Notes under the pieces: generated by a model
What the model was told of the DNA's origin: nothing
The model's database searches: none
What the model saw: the letters and a program-made list of their open reading frames with translations, nothing else
Program-made: the position numbers and the translations under genes
Shown: in pieces, positions 9,058 to 18,881 of the stretch
Position numbering within the stretch: the stretch's first letter is position 1
How the letters are laid out: each line of letters opens with the position of its first letter
DNA from: Pantoea phytobeneficialis
GTDB taxonomy: Bacteria > Pseudomonadota > Gammaproteobacteria > Enterobacterales > Enterobacteriaceae
Reading direction: 5' to 3'
NCBI RefSeq assembly: GCF_009728735.1
Contig: NZ_CP024636.1
Span: 1,222,805 to 1,286,804 of the forward strand
Length of the DNA: 64,000 nucleotides

Positions 9058-9071
9058 TTTATCTCTACACT
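9042..9071 (+). promoter_or_regulatory. nagE promoter
   Basis: TTGCGA (9042-9047) and TACACT (9066-9071) with an 18-base spacer. The expected start near 9078 leaves a leader of about 94 bases. Confidence 0.6.
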
Positions 9072-9171
9072 TCGCCTCGTGGTGAAAAGTGTCATCTAAG
9101 CTACCGGGTGCCGGGATAATAAAATCAACCCGCGCTACGGCAATACGCCAGTCTCAAAGGGGGAGAATAAG

Positions 9172-11205
9172 GTGAGTATTTTAGGATATCTGCAAAAGGT
9201 CGGCCGAGCGCTTATGGTGCCGGTGGCGACCCTGCCGGCAGCGGCAATTTTAATGGGGGTGGGGTACTGGATCGATCCTGACAGCTGGGGGGCGGGTAAC
9301 GCTCTGGCTGCGTTGCTGATCAAATCCGGTGCCGCGATCATCGAGCATATGTCGGTGCTGTTTGCCATCGGTGTTGCCTATGGCATGTCAAAAGATAAAG
9401 ACGGTGCTGCGGCGCTGACTGGCTTCGTTGGTTTCCTCGTGGTCACTACCCTGTGTTCACCGGCCGCCGTGTCGATGATTCAGAAAATCCCGTTGGATCA
9501 AGTGCCTGCCGCTTTCGGCAAAATCGAGAACCAGTTTGTCGGTATCCTGGTGGGGATTATCTCGGCGGAAGTCTATAACCGCTTCAGCCACGTTGAGCTA
9601 CCAAAAGCGCTGTCATTCTTCAGTGGCCGCCGTCTGGTTCCCATCCTGGTCTCCTTCCTGATGATCCTCGTCGCGTTCGTTCTGATGTATATCTGGCCGG
9701 TGGTGTTTAATGGTCTGGTCAGCTTTGGCGAGAGCATTCAGAAACTGGGTTCTGTTGGCGCAGGTATCTATGCCTTCTTCAACCGTCTGCTGATTCCGGT
9801 GGGTCTGCATCACGCATTGAACTCCGTGTTCTGGTTTGACGTGGCTGGCATCAACGATATTCCGAAATTCCTCGGTGGTGCACAGTCCATCGCTAATGGC
9901 AGCGGCATTCCGGGGATCACCGGTCGCTATCAGGCGGGCTTCTTCCCGATCATGATGTTCGGTCTGCCGGGTGCAGCGCTGGCAATTTACCACTGCGCGC
10001 GTCCGGAAAACCGTGCCAAAGTGGGCGGTATCATGTTGGCTGCTGCCTTTGCTGCCTTCTTTACCGGTATCACCGAACCACTGGAATTCTCCTTTATGTT
10101 CGTGGCACCGGTGCTGTATGTCATCCATGCGCTGCTGACCGGGCTTTCGGTATTTATCGCGGCGAGCATGCACTGGATTGCGGGCTTTGGTTTCAGCGCC
10201 GGCCTGGTGGATATGGCGCTGTCAACGCGCAACCCGCTGGCGGTCCATTGGTGGATGCTGATCCCACAAGGTCTGGTGTTCTTCGCTATCTACTATGTGG
10301 TGTTCCGGTTCACTATCCAGAAATTCAACCTGATGACACCGGGCCGTGAACTGGCTGCTGATGATGAAACTGACGGCTATGACGTCAATGTTGACCACAG
10401 CGGCAGTGGCGAAAGCCAGACCGAATCGCTGGCGCGTCGCTACATTGGTGCCGTGGGTGGTTCAGAAAACCTGACCAACATCGATGCCTGTATCACCCGT
10501 CTGCGTCTGAACGTGAAAGATGCCGCTCAGGTGAACGACAGCGTGGCGAAACGTTTGGGTGCATCCGGTATTATCCGTCTCAACAAACAAAGCGTGCAGA
10601 TTATCGTCGGTACCCAGGCGGAAAGCATTGCCACCGCGATGAAAACCGTGCTGACCAAAGGCCCAGTCGCCGCTGCCGCTACCGCGCCTGCTGCTGCACA
10701 ACCCGCGGCACCACAGCCGCAGGCCGTGCTGAACAGCGACAAAGGCGTGATCGCCACGCTGGTGGCTCCGGTGAGCGGTGAAGTGGTTGCCCTGGACGCG
10801 GTGCCGGATGAAGCCTTCGCCAGCAAGGCGGTGGGTGATGGTCTGGCAATTAAGCCTACCGGTAAAACCGTGGTGGCACCGATTGCCGGTACCATCGTGA
10901 AAATCTTCAATACCAACCATGCTTTCTGTCTGGAGAGCGAGAACGGTGTTGAGATCGTGGTGCATATGGGTCTGGATACCGTCGCGCTGGAAGGCAAAGG
11001 CTTCTCGCGTCTGGTGGAAGAGGGCGCAACGGTGGTGGCGGGCCAGCCAGTGCTGGAAATGGATCTGGATTTCCTCAATGCCAATGCCCGTTCGATGATC
11101 AGCCCGGTGGTGGTCAGCAACAGCGATGATTTCGCTGGCCTCAATCTGCTGGCTAGTGGGTCAGTGGTCGCCGGTGAAACCCGTTTGTACGAGGTTAAAG
11201 GCTAA
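9172..11205 (+). CDS. nagE: NagE, N-acetylglucosamine-specific PTS EIICBA
   Basis: Inner-membrane phosphotransferase permease that imports N-acetylglucosamine and phosphorylates it at C6. 677 aa, longer than E. coli (648). Order of domains: EIIC with about ten membrane segments (residues 1-380), EIIB with phospho-Cys440 in NIDACITRLRL, an Ala/Pro-rich linker (about 498-520), and EIIA with phospho-His598 in IVVHMGLDTV. GTG start preceded by GGGGGAG. Divergent from nagBACD and under the same NagC/CRP region. Confidence 0.97.
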   Translation: MSILGYLQKVGRALMVPVATLPAAAILMGVGYWIDPDSWGAGNALAALLIKSGAAIIEHMSVLFAIGVAYGMSKDKDGAAALTGFVGFLVVTTLCSPAAVSMIQKIPLDQVPAAFGKIENQFVGILVGIISAEVYNRFSHVELPKALSFFSGRRLVPILVSFLMILVAFVLMYIWPVVFNGLVSFGESIQKLGSVGAGIYAFFNRLLIPVGLHHALNSVFWFDVAGINDIPKFLGGAQSIANGSGIPGITGRYQAGFFPIMMFGLPGAALAIYHCARPENRAKVGGIMLAAAFAAFFTGITEPLEFSFMFVAPVLYVIHALLTGLSVFIAASMHWIAGFGFSAGLVDMALSTRNPLAVHWWMLIPQGLVFFAIYYVVFRFTIQKFNLMTPGRELAADDETDGYDVNVDHSGSGESQTESLARRYIGAVGGSENLTNIDACITRLRLNVKDAAQVNDSVAKRLGASGIIRLNKQSVQIIVGTQAESIATAMKTVLTKGPVAAAATAPAAAQPAAPQPQAVLNSDKGVIATLVAPVSGEVVALDAVPDEAFASKAVGDGLAIKPTGKTVVAPIAGTIVKIFNTNHAFCLESENGVEIVVHMGLDTVALEGKGFSRLVEEGATVVAGQPVLEMDLDFLNANARSMISPVVVSNSDDFAGLNLLASGSVVAGETRLYEVKG

Positions 11206-11223
11206 ACCCTTGTGATAAACCCC

Positions 11224-11251
11224 AAAGGCAGGAAGCGATTCCTGCCTTTTT
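11224..11251 (+). terminator. nagE terminator
   Basis: Stem AAAGGCAGGA / TCCTGCCTTT followed by TTTTG, 18 bases after the nagE stop. Confidence 0.85.
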
Positions 11252-11356
11252 TGTTTTAAAACGACCAACAAACGGTTGTTTCCCTTCTGCGCTTTGTGGA
11301 TCATACTCCGTTACTTTCCAGGACAAATCACCCGTATTGTATTTGAGGATTTTGAG

Positions 11357-13024
11357 ATGAGTGAGGCTGAAGCCCGCCCAACGAACTTTATTCGTCAGAT
11401 TATCGACGAAGATTTGGCGAGCGGTAAGCACAACAGCGTGCATACCCGTTTCCCGCCTGAGCCCAATGGTTACCTGCATATTGGCCATGCGAAATCGATC
11501 TGTCTGAATTTTGGTATCGCACAAGATTACCAGGGACAGTGCAATCTGCGCTTCGACGACACCAACCCGGTGAAAGAAGATATGGAGTTCGTCGAGTCCA
11601 TCAAGCGCGACGTGCAATGGCTGGGCTTTGAATGGAGCGGAGACGTTTGTTACTCCTCGAACTATTTCGACCAGCTGTACAACTATGCGGTCGAACTGAT
11701 CAACAAAGGCCTGGCCTATGTGGATGAGCTTTCGCCGGAAGAGATTCGCGAATACCGTGGCACCCTGACTGCCCCGGGTAAAAACAGCCCGTTCCGCGAT
11801 CGCACACCGGAAGAGAACCTGGCGCTGTTTGAAAAAATGCGCGCCGGTGGCTTCGAAGAGGGCAAGGCTTGCCTGCGTGCCAAAATCGATATGGCATCAA
11901 ACTTTATCGTGATGCGCGATCCGGTGCTGTATCGCATTAAATTTGCTGAGCATCACCAGACTGGTAACAAATGGTGCATCTACCCGATGTACGATTTTAC
12001 CCACTGCATCTCCGACGCACTGGAAGGCATTACCCATTCACTGTGTACGCTGGAGTTCCAGGATAACCGTCGCCTGTACGATTGGGTGCTGGACAACATC
12101 AGCATTCCGGTTCACCCGCGTCAGTATGAATTCTCACGTCTGAATCTGGAATACGCGGTGATGTCGAAGCGTAAACTGACTCAGCTGGTGAGTGAAAAGG
12201 TGGTAGAAGGCTGGGATGACCCGCGTATGCTGACCGTGTCCGGTTTGCGCCGTCGTGGTTACAGCGCAGCCTCGATTCGTGAATTCTGCCTGCGAATTGG
12301 TGTGACGAAACAGGACAACATCGTTGAGATGGCCTCGCTGGAGTCATGTATCCGTGACGATCTCAACGAGAATGCGCCGCGTGCTATGGCGGTGCTGGAT
12401 CCGCTGAAAGTGGTGATTGAGAACCTGCCTGCGGGTCATGAAGAGATCATCACCATGCCGAACCATCCGAACAAACCGGAAATGGGCACGCGTGAGGTTC
12501 CGTTCAGTCGTGAGGTGTGGATCGATCGCGCTGATTTCCGTGAGGAAGCCAACAAGCAGTACAAACGTCTGGTGCTGGGTAAAGAGGTCCGTCTGCGTAA
12601 TGCTTATGTGATCCGTGCCGAGCGCGTAGCGAAAGATGATGAAGGCAATATCACCTGCATCTATTGTACCTGTGACGTCGATACCCTGAGCAAAGATCCG
12701 GCTGATGGCCGTAAAGTGAAAGGCGTGATCCACTGGGTTTCGGCGATCCATGCGCTGCCTGCGGAATTCCGTCTGTACGACCGTCTGTTCAGTGTACCGA
12801 ACCCAGGTGCGGCAGAGGATTTCCTCACCACCATCAACCCGAACTCGCTGGAAATCAAACAAGGTTTTGTTGAGCCGGGTCTGCGTGATGCAGTAGCGCT
12901 TGCGCCGTATCAATTTGAACGTGAAGGTTATTTTTGCGCAGATAGCGTTTATTCGCAGCCTTCTAAGCTGGTATTCAACCGTACTGTCGGTTTGCGTGAT
13001 ACCTGGGCGAAAATCGGCGATTAA
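11357..13024 (+). CDS. glnS: GlnS, glutaminyl-tRNA synthetase
   Basis: Class I synthetase that charges the glutamine tRNAs, four of which are encoded earlier in this window. 555 aa from [14 protein letters not shown]; the longer in-frame start at 11276 would add 27 residues with no family counterpart. The HIGH signature is in [10 protein letters not shown] and the KMSKS-type loop is VMSKRKL. The C-terminal anticodon-binding barrels are complete. It stands alone, with its own terminator, downstream of nagE as in E. coli. Confidence 0.97.
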   Translation: MSEAEARPTNFIRQIIDEDLASGKHNSVHTRFPPEPNGYLHIGHAKSICLNFGIAQDYQGQCNLRFDDTNPVKEDMEFVESIKRDVQWLGFEWSGDVCYSSNYFDQLYNYAVELINKGLAYVDELSPEEIREYRGTLTAPGKNSPFRDRTPEENLALFEKMRAGGFEEGKACLRAKIDMASNFIVMRDPVLYRIKFAEHHQTGNKWCIYPMYDFTHCISDALEGITHSLCTLEFQDNRRLYDWVLDNISIPVHPRQYEFSRLNLEYAVMSKRKLTQLVSEKVVEGWDDPRMLTVSGLRRRGYSAASIREFCLRIGVTKQDNIVEMASLESCIRDDLNENAPRAMAVLDPLKVVIENLPAGHEEIITMPNHPNKPEMGTREVPFSREVWIDRADFREEANKQYKRLVLGKEVRLRNAYVIRAERVAKDDEGNITCIYCTCDVDTLSKDPADGRKVKGVIHWVSAIHALPAEFRLYDRLFSVPNPGAAEDFLTTINPNSLEIKQGFVEPGLRDAVALAPYQFEREGYFCADSVYSQPSKLVFNRTVGLRDTWAKIGD

Positions 13025-13054
13025 TCCTTTTTGTCGTTTTCCCCATATCCTGAT

Positions 13055-13080
13055 AAAAGGGCGAGAAATCGCCCTTTTTT
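13055..13080 (+). terminator. glnS terminator
   Basis: Stem AAAAGGGCGA / TCGCCCTTTT with loop GAAA and a following T run. Confidence 0.85.
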
Positions 13081-13259
13081 ATTGGCTGTAATTTGAGTTT
13101 AGCCATCTTTTATTCTGTGGCTTGCGAAACGTGCTTGTTACCGGGATTTGCAACTAATCTGACTTTAACATAATTAATCAATTTACGAGTGTTAAAAACT
13201 TTTTTTCAGGTAGGCTATGCGCTCTCAGACGTTGCTCCGCGGGTTATAAAGGAAAAAAA

Positions 13260-13655
13260 ATGACAAGTCTCGCTCAGGAAGCCAAACACAGCGTAGTGGT
13301 ATTACATCAACTTATCGAACGTATTTTTAATCAGTCGGATAGCACCGACGACAGCATTGAATTGTTCCTTTCGCACTTTCACCCGGATTTCAAAATGGTG
13401 ACACCGCAGGGCAAGCAACTGGATTTCAATGCGACGGAAGTGCTGTTCCGTCAACTGCGTGGTCAACGTGAAGGGATGCGTATCGCCACCAGCGAACATG
13501 CCATCATCTCGCAACAAAGCAAGGAAGTGACGATTCAGTATCGCGAATTGCAAATGATGAACGGCACTAACCAGAGCCGCATCTCACTGGCGGTGCTGGA
13601 TTGCAGTACCTCAATTCCGCGCTGGCGTTATTTACAGGAAACGCTGGTGCAGTGA
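13260..13655 (+). CDS. Small NTF2-like (DUF4440-type) protein of unknown function
   Basis: 131 aa with no signal peptide or membrane segment, so probably cytoplasmic. The N-terminal helices (VVLHQLIERIF), the run of short strands (FKMVTPQGKQLDF; KEVTIQYRELQM) and the C-terminal WRYLQETL look like the cone-shaped NTF2/SnoaL fold seen in DUF4440 proteins. This is a weak pattern call, not a motif match. AAAGGA precedes the ATG. It lies between glnS and fur, where E. coli carries chiP-chiQ, so it has taken a different place in the map. It has its own terminator. Confidence 0.7.
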   Translation: MTSLAQEAKHSVVVLHQLIERIFNQSDSTDDSIELFLSHFHPDFKMVTPQGKQLDFNATEVLFRQLRGQREGMRIATSEHAIISQQSKEVTIQYRELQMMNGTNQSRISLAVLDCSTSIPRWRYLQETLVQ

Positions 13656-13664
13656 AGCAGCCAT

Positions 13665-13695
13665 AAAAAAACCGGTGCCAGGCACCGGTTTTTTT
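13665..13695. terminator. Bidirectional terminator between the NTF2-like gene and fur
   Basis: A perfect palindrome AAAAAAACCGGTGCC-A-GGCACCGGTTTTTTT. It can terminate both convergent genes. Confidence 0.9.
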
Positions 13696-13712
13696 ATACT
13701 GCATAGCACATT

Positions 13713-14159
13713 TTATTGCTTGTCGTGGAGCGTCTCGTCTTCGCGGCAGTCTCCCAACGCACAGTGGCCGTACAAGTACAGACTGTGGTTAGTCAACTTG
13801 ATACCGTGACGTGTGGCGATTTCGCGCTGACGGGTTTCAATGGATTCATCGCTGAATTCGATCACTTTGCCACAATCCAGGCAGATCAGGTGGTCATGGT
13901 GATGCTGTTGCGTCAGTTCAAAGACGGATTTACCACCCTCGAAGTTATGGCGGGTCACGATTCCCGCGTCATCAAACTGGTTAAGAACGCGATAAACCGT
14001 TGCCAGACCAATCTCTTCGCCCATGTCGATCAGGCGTTTGTACAAATCTTCCGCGCTGACGTGATGGCATTCGGGTTCCTGAAGCACTTCCAGAATTTTC
14101 AGTCTGGGGAGCGTGACTTTCAGGCCAGCCTTCTTCAATGCGGAGTTGTTGTCAGTCAT
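13713..14159 (-). CDS. fur: Fur, ferric uptake regulator
   Basis: Iron-responsive repressor (Fe2+ corepressor) that controls siderophore, iron-transport and oxidative-stress genes. 148 aa, the E. coli length. The winged helix covers residues 1-85 with ATVYRVLNQF as recognition helix. The metal and dimerisation domain has HHHDHLICLDCGKV (Cys pair about 93/96) and the second pair HCALGDC near the C-terminus. It is preceded by a small leader ORF, as in E. coli (uof). Convergent with the NTF2-like gene. Confidence 0.97.
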   Translation of the reverse strand: MTDNNSALKKAGLKVTLPRLKILEVLQEPECHHVSAEDLYKRLIDMGEEIGLATVYRVLNQFDDAGIVTRHNFEGGKSVFELTQQHHHDHLICLDCGKVIEFSDESIETRQREIATRHGIKLTNHSLYLYGHCALGDCREDETLHDKQ

Positions 14160-14178
14160 GCGGATATTGTCCTGTTAC

Positions 14179-14232
14179 TTAGCTAGTCACTTGCGGCGCA
14201 GGGCCTTGAATGTCGATCACGCGCATTCTCAT
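14179..14232 (-). CDS. Short leader ORF upstream of fur (uof-like)
   Basis: A 17-codon ORF, MRMRVIDIQGPAPQVTS, ends 19 bases before the fur start. In E. coli the short gene uof lies at the same place, is translationally coupled to fur and carries RyhB control of fur. The frame stays open well upstream of this ATG, so the true start may be earlier and non-AUG. The function here is inferred from position only. Confidence 0.45.
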   Translation of the reverse strand: MRMRVIDIQGPAPQVTS

Positions 14233-14475
14233 TTGCGTCTCATTATAGAACTCAAGCAGTGAAATGAAAACCAAGGCAATGTCCTGAAAATCACCAGTGG
14301 CTGTAAGGAGAAATGTCACTAACGCCGGCGGGGATCGTGCAGGTCTTTGTTTCCATTTCACTCAGCCTCATTCTGATGCCAGAGGAATAAGCGGATGACC
14401 GTTACGGGTATTCTACAGATTTGCGGGAAAAAGTTAAAAAACAGTAGCTATTATTTTTATAGGAAATTCCTTTAA

Positions 14476-14503
14476 CTCAATGTGAGCCAGCGCCCACATT
14501 GAG
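14476..14503 (-). terminator. Hairpin after fldA (weak terminator)
   Basis: Stem CTCAATGTG / CACATTGAG with a 10-base loop, 13 bases past the fldA stop. The following TTAAAGG is poor in T, so termination would be inefficient or factor-assisted. Confidence 0.4.
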
Positions 14504-14515
14504 GAGGGCAGGGGA

Positions 14516-15046
14516 TCAGGCTTCAATGATCTCTTTCAGTTGCAGCTCATCGAAAATCTGTTTCACCCATTTATCAACACGTTCGTTGGTCAGTTCAGGC
14601 TGACGATCTTCATCGATCGCCAGACCGAGGAAGTGTTTGTCATCTGCCAGACCTTTCGAGGCTTCGAAATGGTAGCCTTCGGTCGGCCAGTGTCCCACAA
14701 TCACCGCGCCGTTTGGCTCGATGATATCGCGGATGGTGCCCATCGCATCACAGAAGTATTCAGCGTAATCTTCCTGGTCACCGCAGCCAAACAGCGCGAC
14801 TAATTTGCCATTGAAATCAATTTCTTCCAGAGTCGGGAAGAAATCATCCCAGTCACATTGCGCTTCGCCGTAGTACCAGGTCGGAATGCCCAGCAGCAGG
14901 ATATCGAATGCTTCGAGATCTTCTTTGGTGCTCTTGGCAATGTCATGCACTTCGGCCACATCTTTACCCAGTTGTTTCTGGATCATTTTTGCAATGTTTT
15001 CAGTATTGCCGGTATCGCTGCCGAAGAAAATGCCTACGATTGCCAT
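14516..15046 (-). CDS. fldA: FldA, flavodoxin 1
   Basis: FMN-containing electron carrier that reduces MetH, IspG/IspH and radical-SAM enzymes such as BioB and MiaB (encoded at the window start). 176 aa, the E. coli length. The phosphate-binding loop GIFFGSDTGNTENIAK sits at the N-terminus, with FMN-flanking loops PTWYYGEAQCDW and FGCGDQEDYAEYF. Probably transcribed with ybfE upstream; the two lie 128 bases apart. Confidence 0.97.
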   Translation of the reverse strand: MAIVGIFFGSDTGNTENIAKMIQKQLGKDVAEVHDIAKSTKEDLEAFDILLLGIPTWYYGEAQCDWDDFFPTLEEIDFNGKLVALFGCGDQEDYAEYFCDAMGTIRDIIEPNGAVIVGHWPTEGYHFEASKGLADDKHFLGLAIDEDRQPELTNERVDKWVKQIFDELQLKEIIEA

Positions 15047-15174
15047 GAGTTAAGTAACCTCTTAAATCCTGATATATGGGTTGAATGCACAGTTAAGCGA
15101 ATGATAGCAGACCGGGCAAAGTGGCGGAACTTGTAAAGCCGAGACTTTGTGTTCCTGCGTGCGGTCTGCGTGTG

Positions 15175-15450
15175 TTACGACAGTTTGAGTTGCGCCAGCA
15201 GCATTTGTTCAATCAATTCGCTACGGCTGATGTTCTGCTGCTCTGCCAGAGTATTAAGCGCGTCAACCGCTTCACTGCTCATTTTTAGCTCCACGCGACG
15301 TAAACCACGCACTTTGTCGCGTTTTAGCTGGTTGCGCTTGTTAATGCGCAACTGTTCGTCACGCGTTAGCGGACTGGTTTTGGGGCGACCGGGACGTCGC
15401 TCATCAGCGAAGAGATCGAGCGTGGTGCGGTCAGTTTGTTCTTTTGCCAT
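15175..15450 (-). CDS. ybfE: YbfE, LexA-regulon protein of unknown function
   Basis: 91 aa, basic and rich in Arg/Lys in the middle. The C-terminal half (RRVELKMSSEAVDALNTLAE) reads like a ribbon-helix-helix fold, which suggests DNA binding. It is placed between fldA and ybfF as in E. coli, where the orthologue is described as LexA-regulated. I looked for a CTG-N10-CAG box in the 170 bases upstream and did not find a convincing one, so SOS control may not be conserved here. Confidence 0.85.
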   Translation of the reverse strand: MAKEQTDRTTLDLFADERRPGRPKTSPLTRDEQLRINKRNQLKRDKVRGLRRVELKMSSEAVDALNTLAEQQNISRSELIEQMLLAQLKLS

Positions 15451-15618
15451 TTTTTGTAAAACTGAGTGGGCGCGAACGGCGGAAAGGCGCTGCGCAATTT
15501 ATACATTATCGGCCCAGCCACGGTGAAAAAATCATCCGCGGCAAATTTTTAGCGCGACATCATACTCCAGCACTCCTTGCGACGCCAACCTTAAACGTTT
15601 TGCGGCAAGCTTTTGCTT

Positions 15619-16383
15619 TTACAGTACAAAAAAGCGGCGAACTGCGCGCAAAACCGCCTCAGGTTTTTCAGCATGGACCCAGTGACCGGCACCACTGATG
15701 ACATGCGCATGCGCCTGTGGAAACTGGCGCAGCAACGCATCACGATGTTGATTGTCCAGATAAGGCGATTCGCTCCCGCGAATAAACAGCGCCGGATGTG
15801 GCCATGCAGGAACCTCATTCCAGCCGGAAATGGTGGCGTAATTATCCCACAGCACCGGCACATTAAAGCGCCATTCGCCATCCTGGAACGATTTCAGAAT
15901 GAACTGAATGACCCCTTCTTCTTCCAACAGGGTGCGCATCACCTCGGCGGCTTCACCGCGACGTGTCACACCCGCGGCGCTTACGGCACGGATAGCAGCA
16001 AAAATCTCATCATGGCGGCGTGTCTGATAATCCACCGGCGCGATATCAATCATCACCAGCTTTTCAATGCGTTCCGGCGCAATGGCACTTAACGTCATGG
16101 CAATTTTGCCACCCATCGAATGGCCGATTACGCCAACACGATCGAGGCCGTGGGCGTCAAGAGTGTCAACGATATCTTGCGCCATCGCCGCATAGTTCAT
16201 CTCGTCGCTGCGCGCGGACAGACCGTGATTGCGTACATCCACCTGCAAGGTGGGACGGGCATCGCGCAGGCCACGCGCCAGCACGCCAAGGTTATCCAGG
16301 CTGCCAAACAGGCCATGAATTAACAGAATTGGAGGAGCATCAGGGGCAGATTGTTCAGTTTCCAGACGGGCATTCAAAATCAT
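15619..16383 (-). CDS. ybfF: YbfF, alpha/beta-hydrolase esterase
   Basis: Cytoplasmic esterase acting on acyl-CoA and short-chain esters in vitro in E. coli. 254 aa. Nucleophile elbow GHSMGGKIA near residues 87-95 (Ser89), oxyanion region LIHGLFGSLDNLG, and catalytic His in ISGAGHWVHAEKP near the C-terminus. Divergent from seqA; the 247-base gap between them must hold both promoters. Confidence 0.93.
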   Translation of the reverse strand: MILNARLETEQSAPDAPPILLIHGLFGSLDNLGVLARGLRDARPTLQVDVRNHGLSARSDEMNYAAMAQDIVDTLDAHGLDRVGVIGHSMGGKIAMTLSAIAPERIEKLVMIDIAPVDYQTRRHDEIFAAIRAVSAAGVTRRGEAAEVMRTLLEEEGVIQFILKSFQDGEWRFNVPVLWDNYATISGWNEVPAWPHPALFIRGSESPYLDNQHRDALLRQFPQAHAHVISGAGHWVHAEKPEAVLRAVRRFFVL

Positions 16384-16630
16384 GGCAAAGTTCTTACGGT
16401 TGTGAGCTTCGCTTAGGTTATCATGAATCCACCTGCTCAGGAGCCAACCTGGTGGGCATTAGGGCATATTCCGACTTTTGCCCTGAAACGATGCCAGCGC
16501 TATCGGCCGCCTGGGATTTAACTTTATAATCCTCATGTTAGAGCCCGCTCACATTTTGCACGGCAGGATTTTGCTAAGGCCTTTGCAGAAATGCGTGGTT
16601 CTGTCATTTGCCAGAATCGTACGGAAAAAG

Positions 16631-17173
16631 ATGAAAACGATTGAAGTTGACGAAGAACTCTACCGTTATATTGCCAGCCACACCCAGCACATTGGTGAAA
16701 GCGCCTCCGAAATTTTGCGCCGCATGCTGAAGTTCACTGCCGGTCAGAGTGCCCCTGCAACCTCTGCTGTTGTCGCCGTTGCGGCCAAAGAAGCCCAGCC
16801 GGTCGCAACGCAAGCCCGTCCGCAGGATCGCGTTCGTGCGGTACGTGAACTGTTACTTTCCGATGAGTATGCAGAGCAGAAAAAGGCGGTTAATCGCTTT
16901 ATGCTGGTGTTGTCAACGCTCTATCGTCTTGATCCCGCAGCCTTTGCGGATGCCACGGCGTCACTGCAAGGACGCACCCGCGTCTATTTTGCCGGTGATG
17001 AGCATACGCTGCTGCAAAATGGCACCCATACTAAGCCGAAGCATGTGCCCGGCACACCGTACTGGGTGATCACCAATACCAATACCGGTCGCAAATGCAG
17101 CATGGTGGAACACATCATGTTAGCCATGCAGTTCCCGCAGGAACTGACAGAGAAAGTTTGCGGCACCATTTAA
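16631..17173 (+). CDS. seqA: SeqA, negative regulator of replication initiation
   Basis: Binds hemimethylated GATC sites, sequesters oriC after initiation and organises new DNA. 180 aa from [14 protein letters not shown]; an in-frame start 32 codons upstream (16535) lacks family support. The N-terminal oligomerisation segment includes [13 protein letters not shown]. The C-terminal DNA-binding domain contains the TNTNTGRK loop that reads methyl-GATC. A variable Ala-rich linker joins them. The pgm gene follows after 25 bases, the conserved seqA-pgm operon. Confidence 0.96.
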   Translation: MKTIEVDEELYRYIASHTQHIGESASEILRRMLKFTAGQSAPATSAVVAVAAKEAQPVATQARPQDRVRAVRELLLSDEYAEQKKAVNRFMLVLSTLYRLDPAAFADATASLQGRTRVYFAGDEHTLLQNGTHTKPKHVPGTPYWVITNTNTGRKCSMVEHIMLAMQFPQELTEKVCGTI

Positions 17174-17198
17174 ACCGAAGCGTCAGGGAGAAGCGCCA

Positions 17199-18839
17199 AT
17201 GGCCAATCACCCCCGTGCCGGGCAGCCCGCCCAGCAGAGCGATTTGATTAACGTTGCACAATTAACCTCTCAGTACTACGTCCTGAAGCCGGATGTGGAT
17301 AACCCTGAACATGCGGTGAAATTTGGTACTTCCGGTCACCGTGGTAGCGCAGGTCGTCACAGCTTCAACGAAATGCATATTCTGGCGATTGCGCAGGCCA
17401 TCGCGGAAGATCGTAAGAAGAACGGCATCACCGGTCCGTGCTATGTCGGTAAAGACACCCATGCGCTGTCGGAACCGGCGATTTTGTCGGTGCTGGAAGT
17501 GCTGGCGGCTAATGGCGTCGATGTGATTGTGCAGCAGGACAACGGCTACACGCCGACGCCTGCTATCTCCAACGCGATCCTTGAGCACAACAAACGCGGT
17601 GGCGCACTGGCTGATGGCATCGTTATCACCCCGTCGCACAACCCGCCGGAAGACGGTGGTATCAAATACAACCCGCCGAATGGTGGCCCGGCCGATACGA
17701 ACGTCACCAAAGTGGTGGAAGATCGTGCTAACCAGCTGATGAAAGCGGGTCTGAAGGATGTAAAACGCCTGCCACTGGATCAGGCGTGGGCCAGCGGTCA
17801 TATCGTTGAGCAGGATCTGATCCAACCCTATGTTGAGGGTCTGGCACAGGTGATCGACTTCCCGGCGATTCAGAAAGCGGGCCTGAAAATTGGTGTTGAT
17901 CCGCTTGGTGGCTCTGGTATGGCCTACTGGCAGCGTATCGCAGAGCATTACAAGCTGGATATCACCATTGTTAACGATGCTATCGATCAGACCTTCCGCT
18001 TCATGCATCTGGATAAAGATGGCGTGGTGCGTATGGACTGCTCGTCAGAGTGCGCGATGGCTGGCCTGTTGGCGTACCGTGACAAATTCGACCTGGCTTT
18101 CGGTAACGATCCCGATTACGACCGCCACGGCATTGTGACGCCGGCTGGCCTGATGAACCCGAACCACTATCTGGCGGTGGCGATCAACTACCTGTTCCAG
18201 CATCGTCCACAGTGGGGCAAAGATGTCGCCGTGGGTAAAACCCTGGTGTCCAGCGCGATGATTGACCGCGTGGTGAACGACATTGGCCGCAAGCTGGTGG
18301 AAGTGCCAGTGGGCTTCAAATGGTTCGTTGATGGCTTGTTCGACGGCAGCTTCGGCTTTGGTGGCGAAGAGAGCGCCGGGGCGTCGTTCCTGCGTTTCGA
18401 CGGCACGGCCTGGTCCACCGATAAAGACGGTATCATTCTGTGCCTGCTGGCGGCGGAAATCACCGCTGTCACCGGTAAAAACCCGCAGCAACATTATGAT
18501 GAGCTGGCGGCGCGTTTTGGCGCACCAAGCTACAACCGTTTGCAGGCAGCTGCGACTTCCGCGCAGAAAGCGGCATTGTCGAAGCTTTCACCGGAAATGG
18601 TGAGCGCTGACACGCTGGCCGGTGATCCGATCACCGCACGTCTGACGGCGGCACCGGGTAACGGCGCATCAATTGGTGGTCTGAAGGTGATGACGGAGAA
18701 CGGCTGGTTCGCCGCGCGTCCGTCCGGCACCGAAGATGCTTATAAAATCTACTGTGAAAGCTTCCTCGGCGCTGAGCATCGCCAGCTGATCGAGAAAGAA
18801 GCGGTAGAAATCGTGAGCGAAGTGTTGAAAAACGCTTAA
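17199..18839 (+). CDS. pgm: Pgm, phosphoglucomutase
   Basis: Interconverts glucose-1-phosphate and glucose-6-phosphate, supplying UDP-glucose for envelope polysaccharides. 546 aa, the E. coli length. Phosphoserine loop [11 protein letters not shown] near residues 144-154, metal loop DPDYDRHG, sugar-binding GEESAG, and phosphate-binding [10 protein letters not shown] at the C-terminus. Second gene of seqA-pgm, ending at a bidirectional terminator shared with kdpE. Confidence 0.97.
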   Translation: MANHPRAGQPAQQSDLINVAQLTSQYYVLKPDVDNPEHAVKFGTSGHRGSAGRHSFNEMHILAIAQAIAEDRKKNGITGPCYVGKDTHALSEPAILSVLEVLAANGVDVIVQQDNGYTPTPAISNAILEHNKRGGALADGIVITPSHNPPEDGGIKYNPPNGGPADTNVTKVVEDRANQLMKAGLKDVKRLPLDQAWASGHIVEQDLIQPYVEGLAQVIDFPAIQKAGLKIGVDPLGGSGMAYWQRIAEHYKLDITIVNDAIDQTFRFMHLDKDGVVRMDCSSECAMAGLLAYRDKFDLAFGNDPDYDRHGIVTPAGLMNPNHYLAVAINYLFQHRPQWGKDVAVGKTLVSSAMIDRVVNDIGRKLVEVPVGFKWFVDGLFDGSFGFGGEESAGASFLRFDGTAWSTDKDGIILCLLAAEITAVTGKNPQQHYDELAARFGAPSYNRLQAAATSAQKAALSKLSPEMVSADTLAGDPITARLTAAPGNGASIGGLKVMTENGWFAARPSGTEDAYKIYCESFLGAEHRQLIEKEAVEIVSEVLKNA

Positions 18840-18852
18840 GCACAGCGAAATG

Positions 18853-18881
18853 AAAAAAAGGCGCGTTCTGCGCCTTTTTTT
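18853..18881. terminator. Bidirectional terminator between pgm and kdpE
   Basis: AAAAAAAGGCGC-gttct-GCGCCTTTTTTT. The T run overlaps the kdpE stop codon region. Confidence 0.9.

Larger units (their letters stand above)
8836..9171. other. nagB-nagE divergent control region (336 bases)
   Basis: No gene. It holds candidate operators at 8944-8962 and 9037-9057, a CRP site at 9009-9024, and outward promoters for nagB and nagE. The arrangement matches what is known for E. coli nagB-nagE, where NagC bound at both promoters loops the DNA and one CRP site serves both. Confidence 0.75.
14160..14515. other. fur-fldA gap (356 bases)
   Basis: Apart from the short leader ORF at 14179-14232 and a hairpin after fldA, no gene is supported. 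A weak minus-strand promoter for fur may use TAGAAT near 14410. I could not make out a convincing Fur box by eye. Confidence 0.5.

Noticed and set aside
15451..15618. LexA (SOS) box upstream of ybfE
   Set aside because: Expected from E. coli, but I found no CTG-N10-CAG; the nearest (CTGCGCAATTTATACA) fails the right half.
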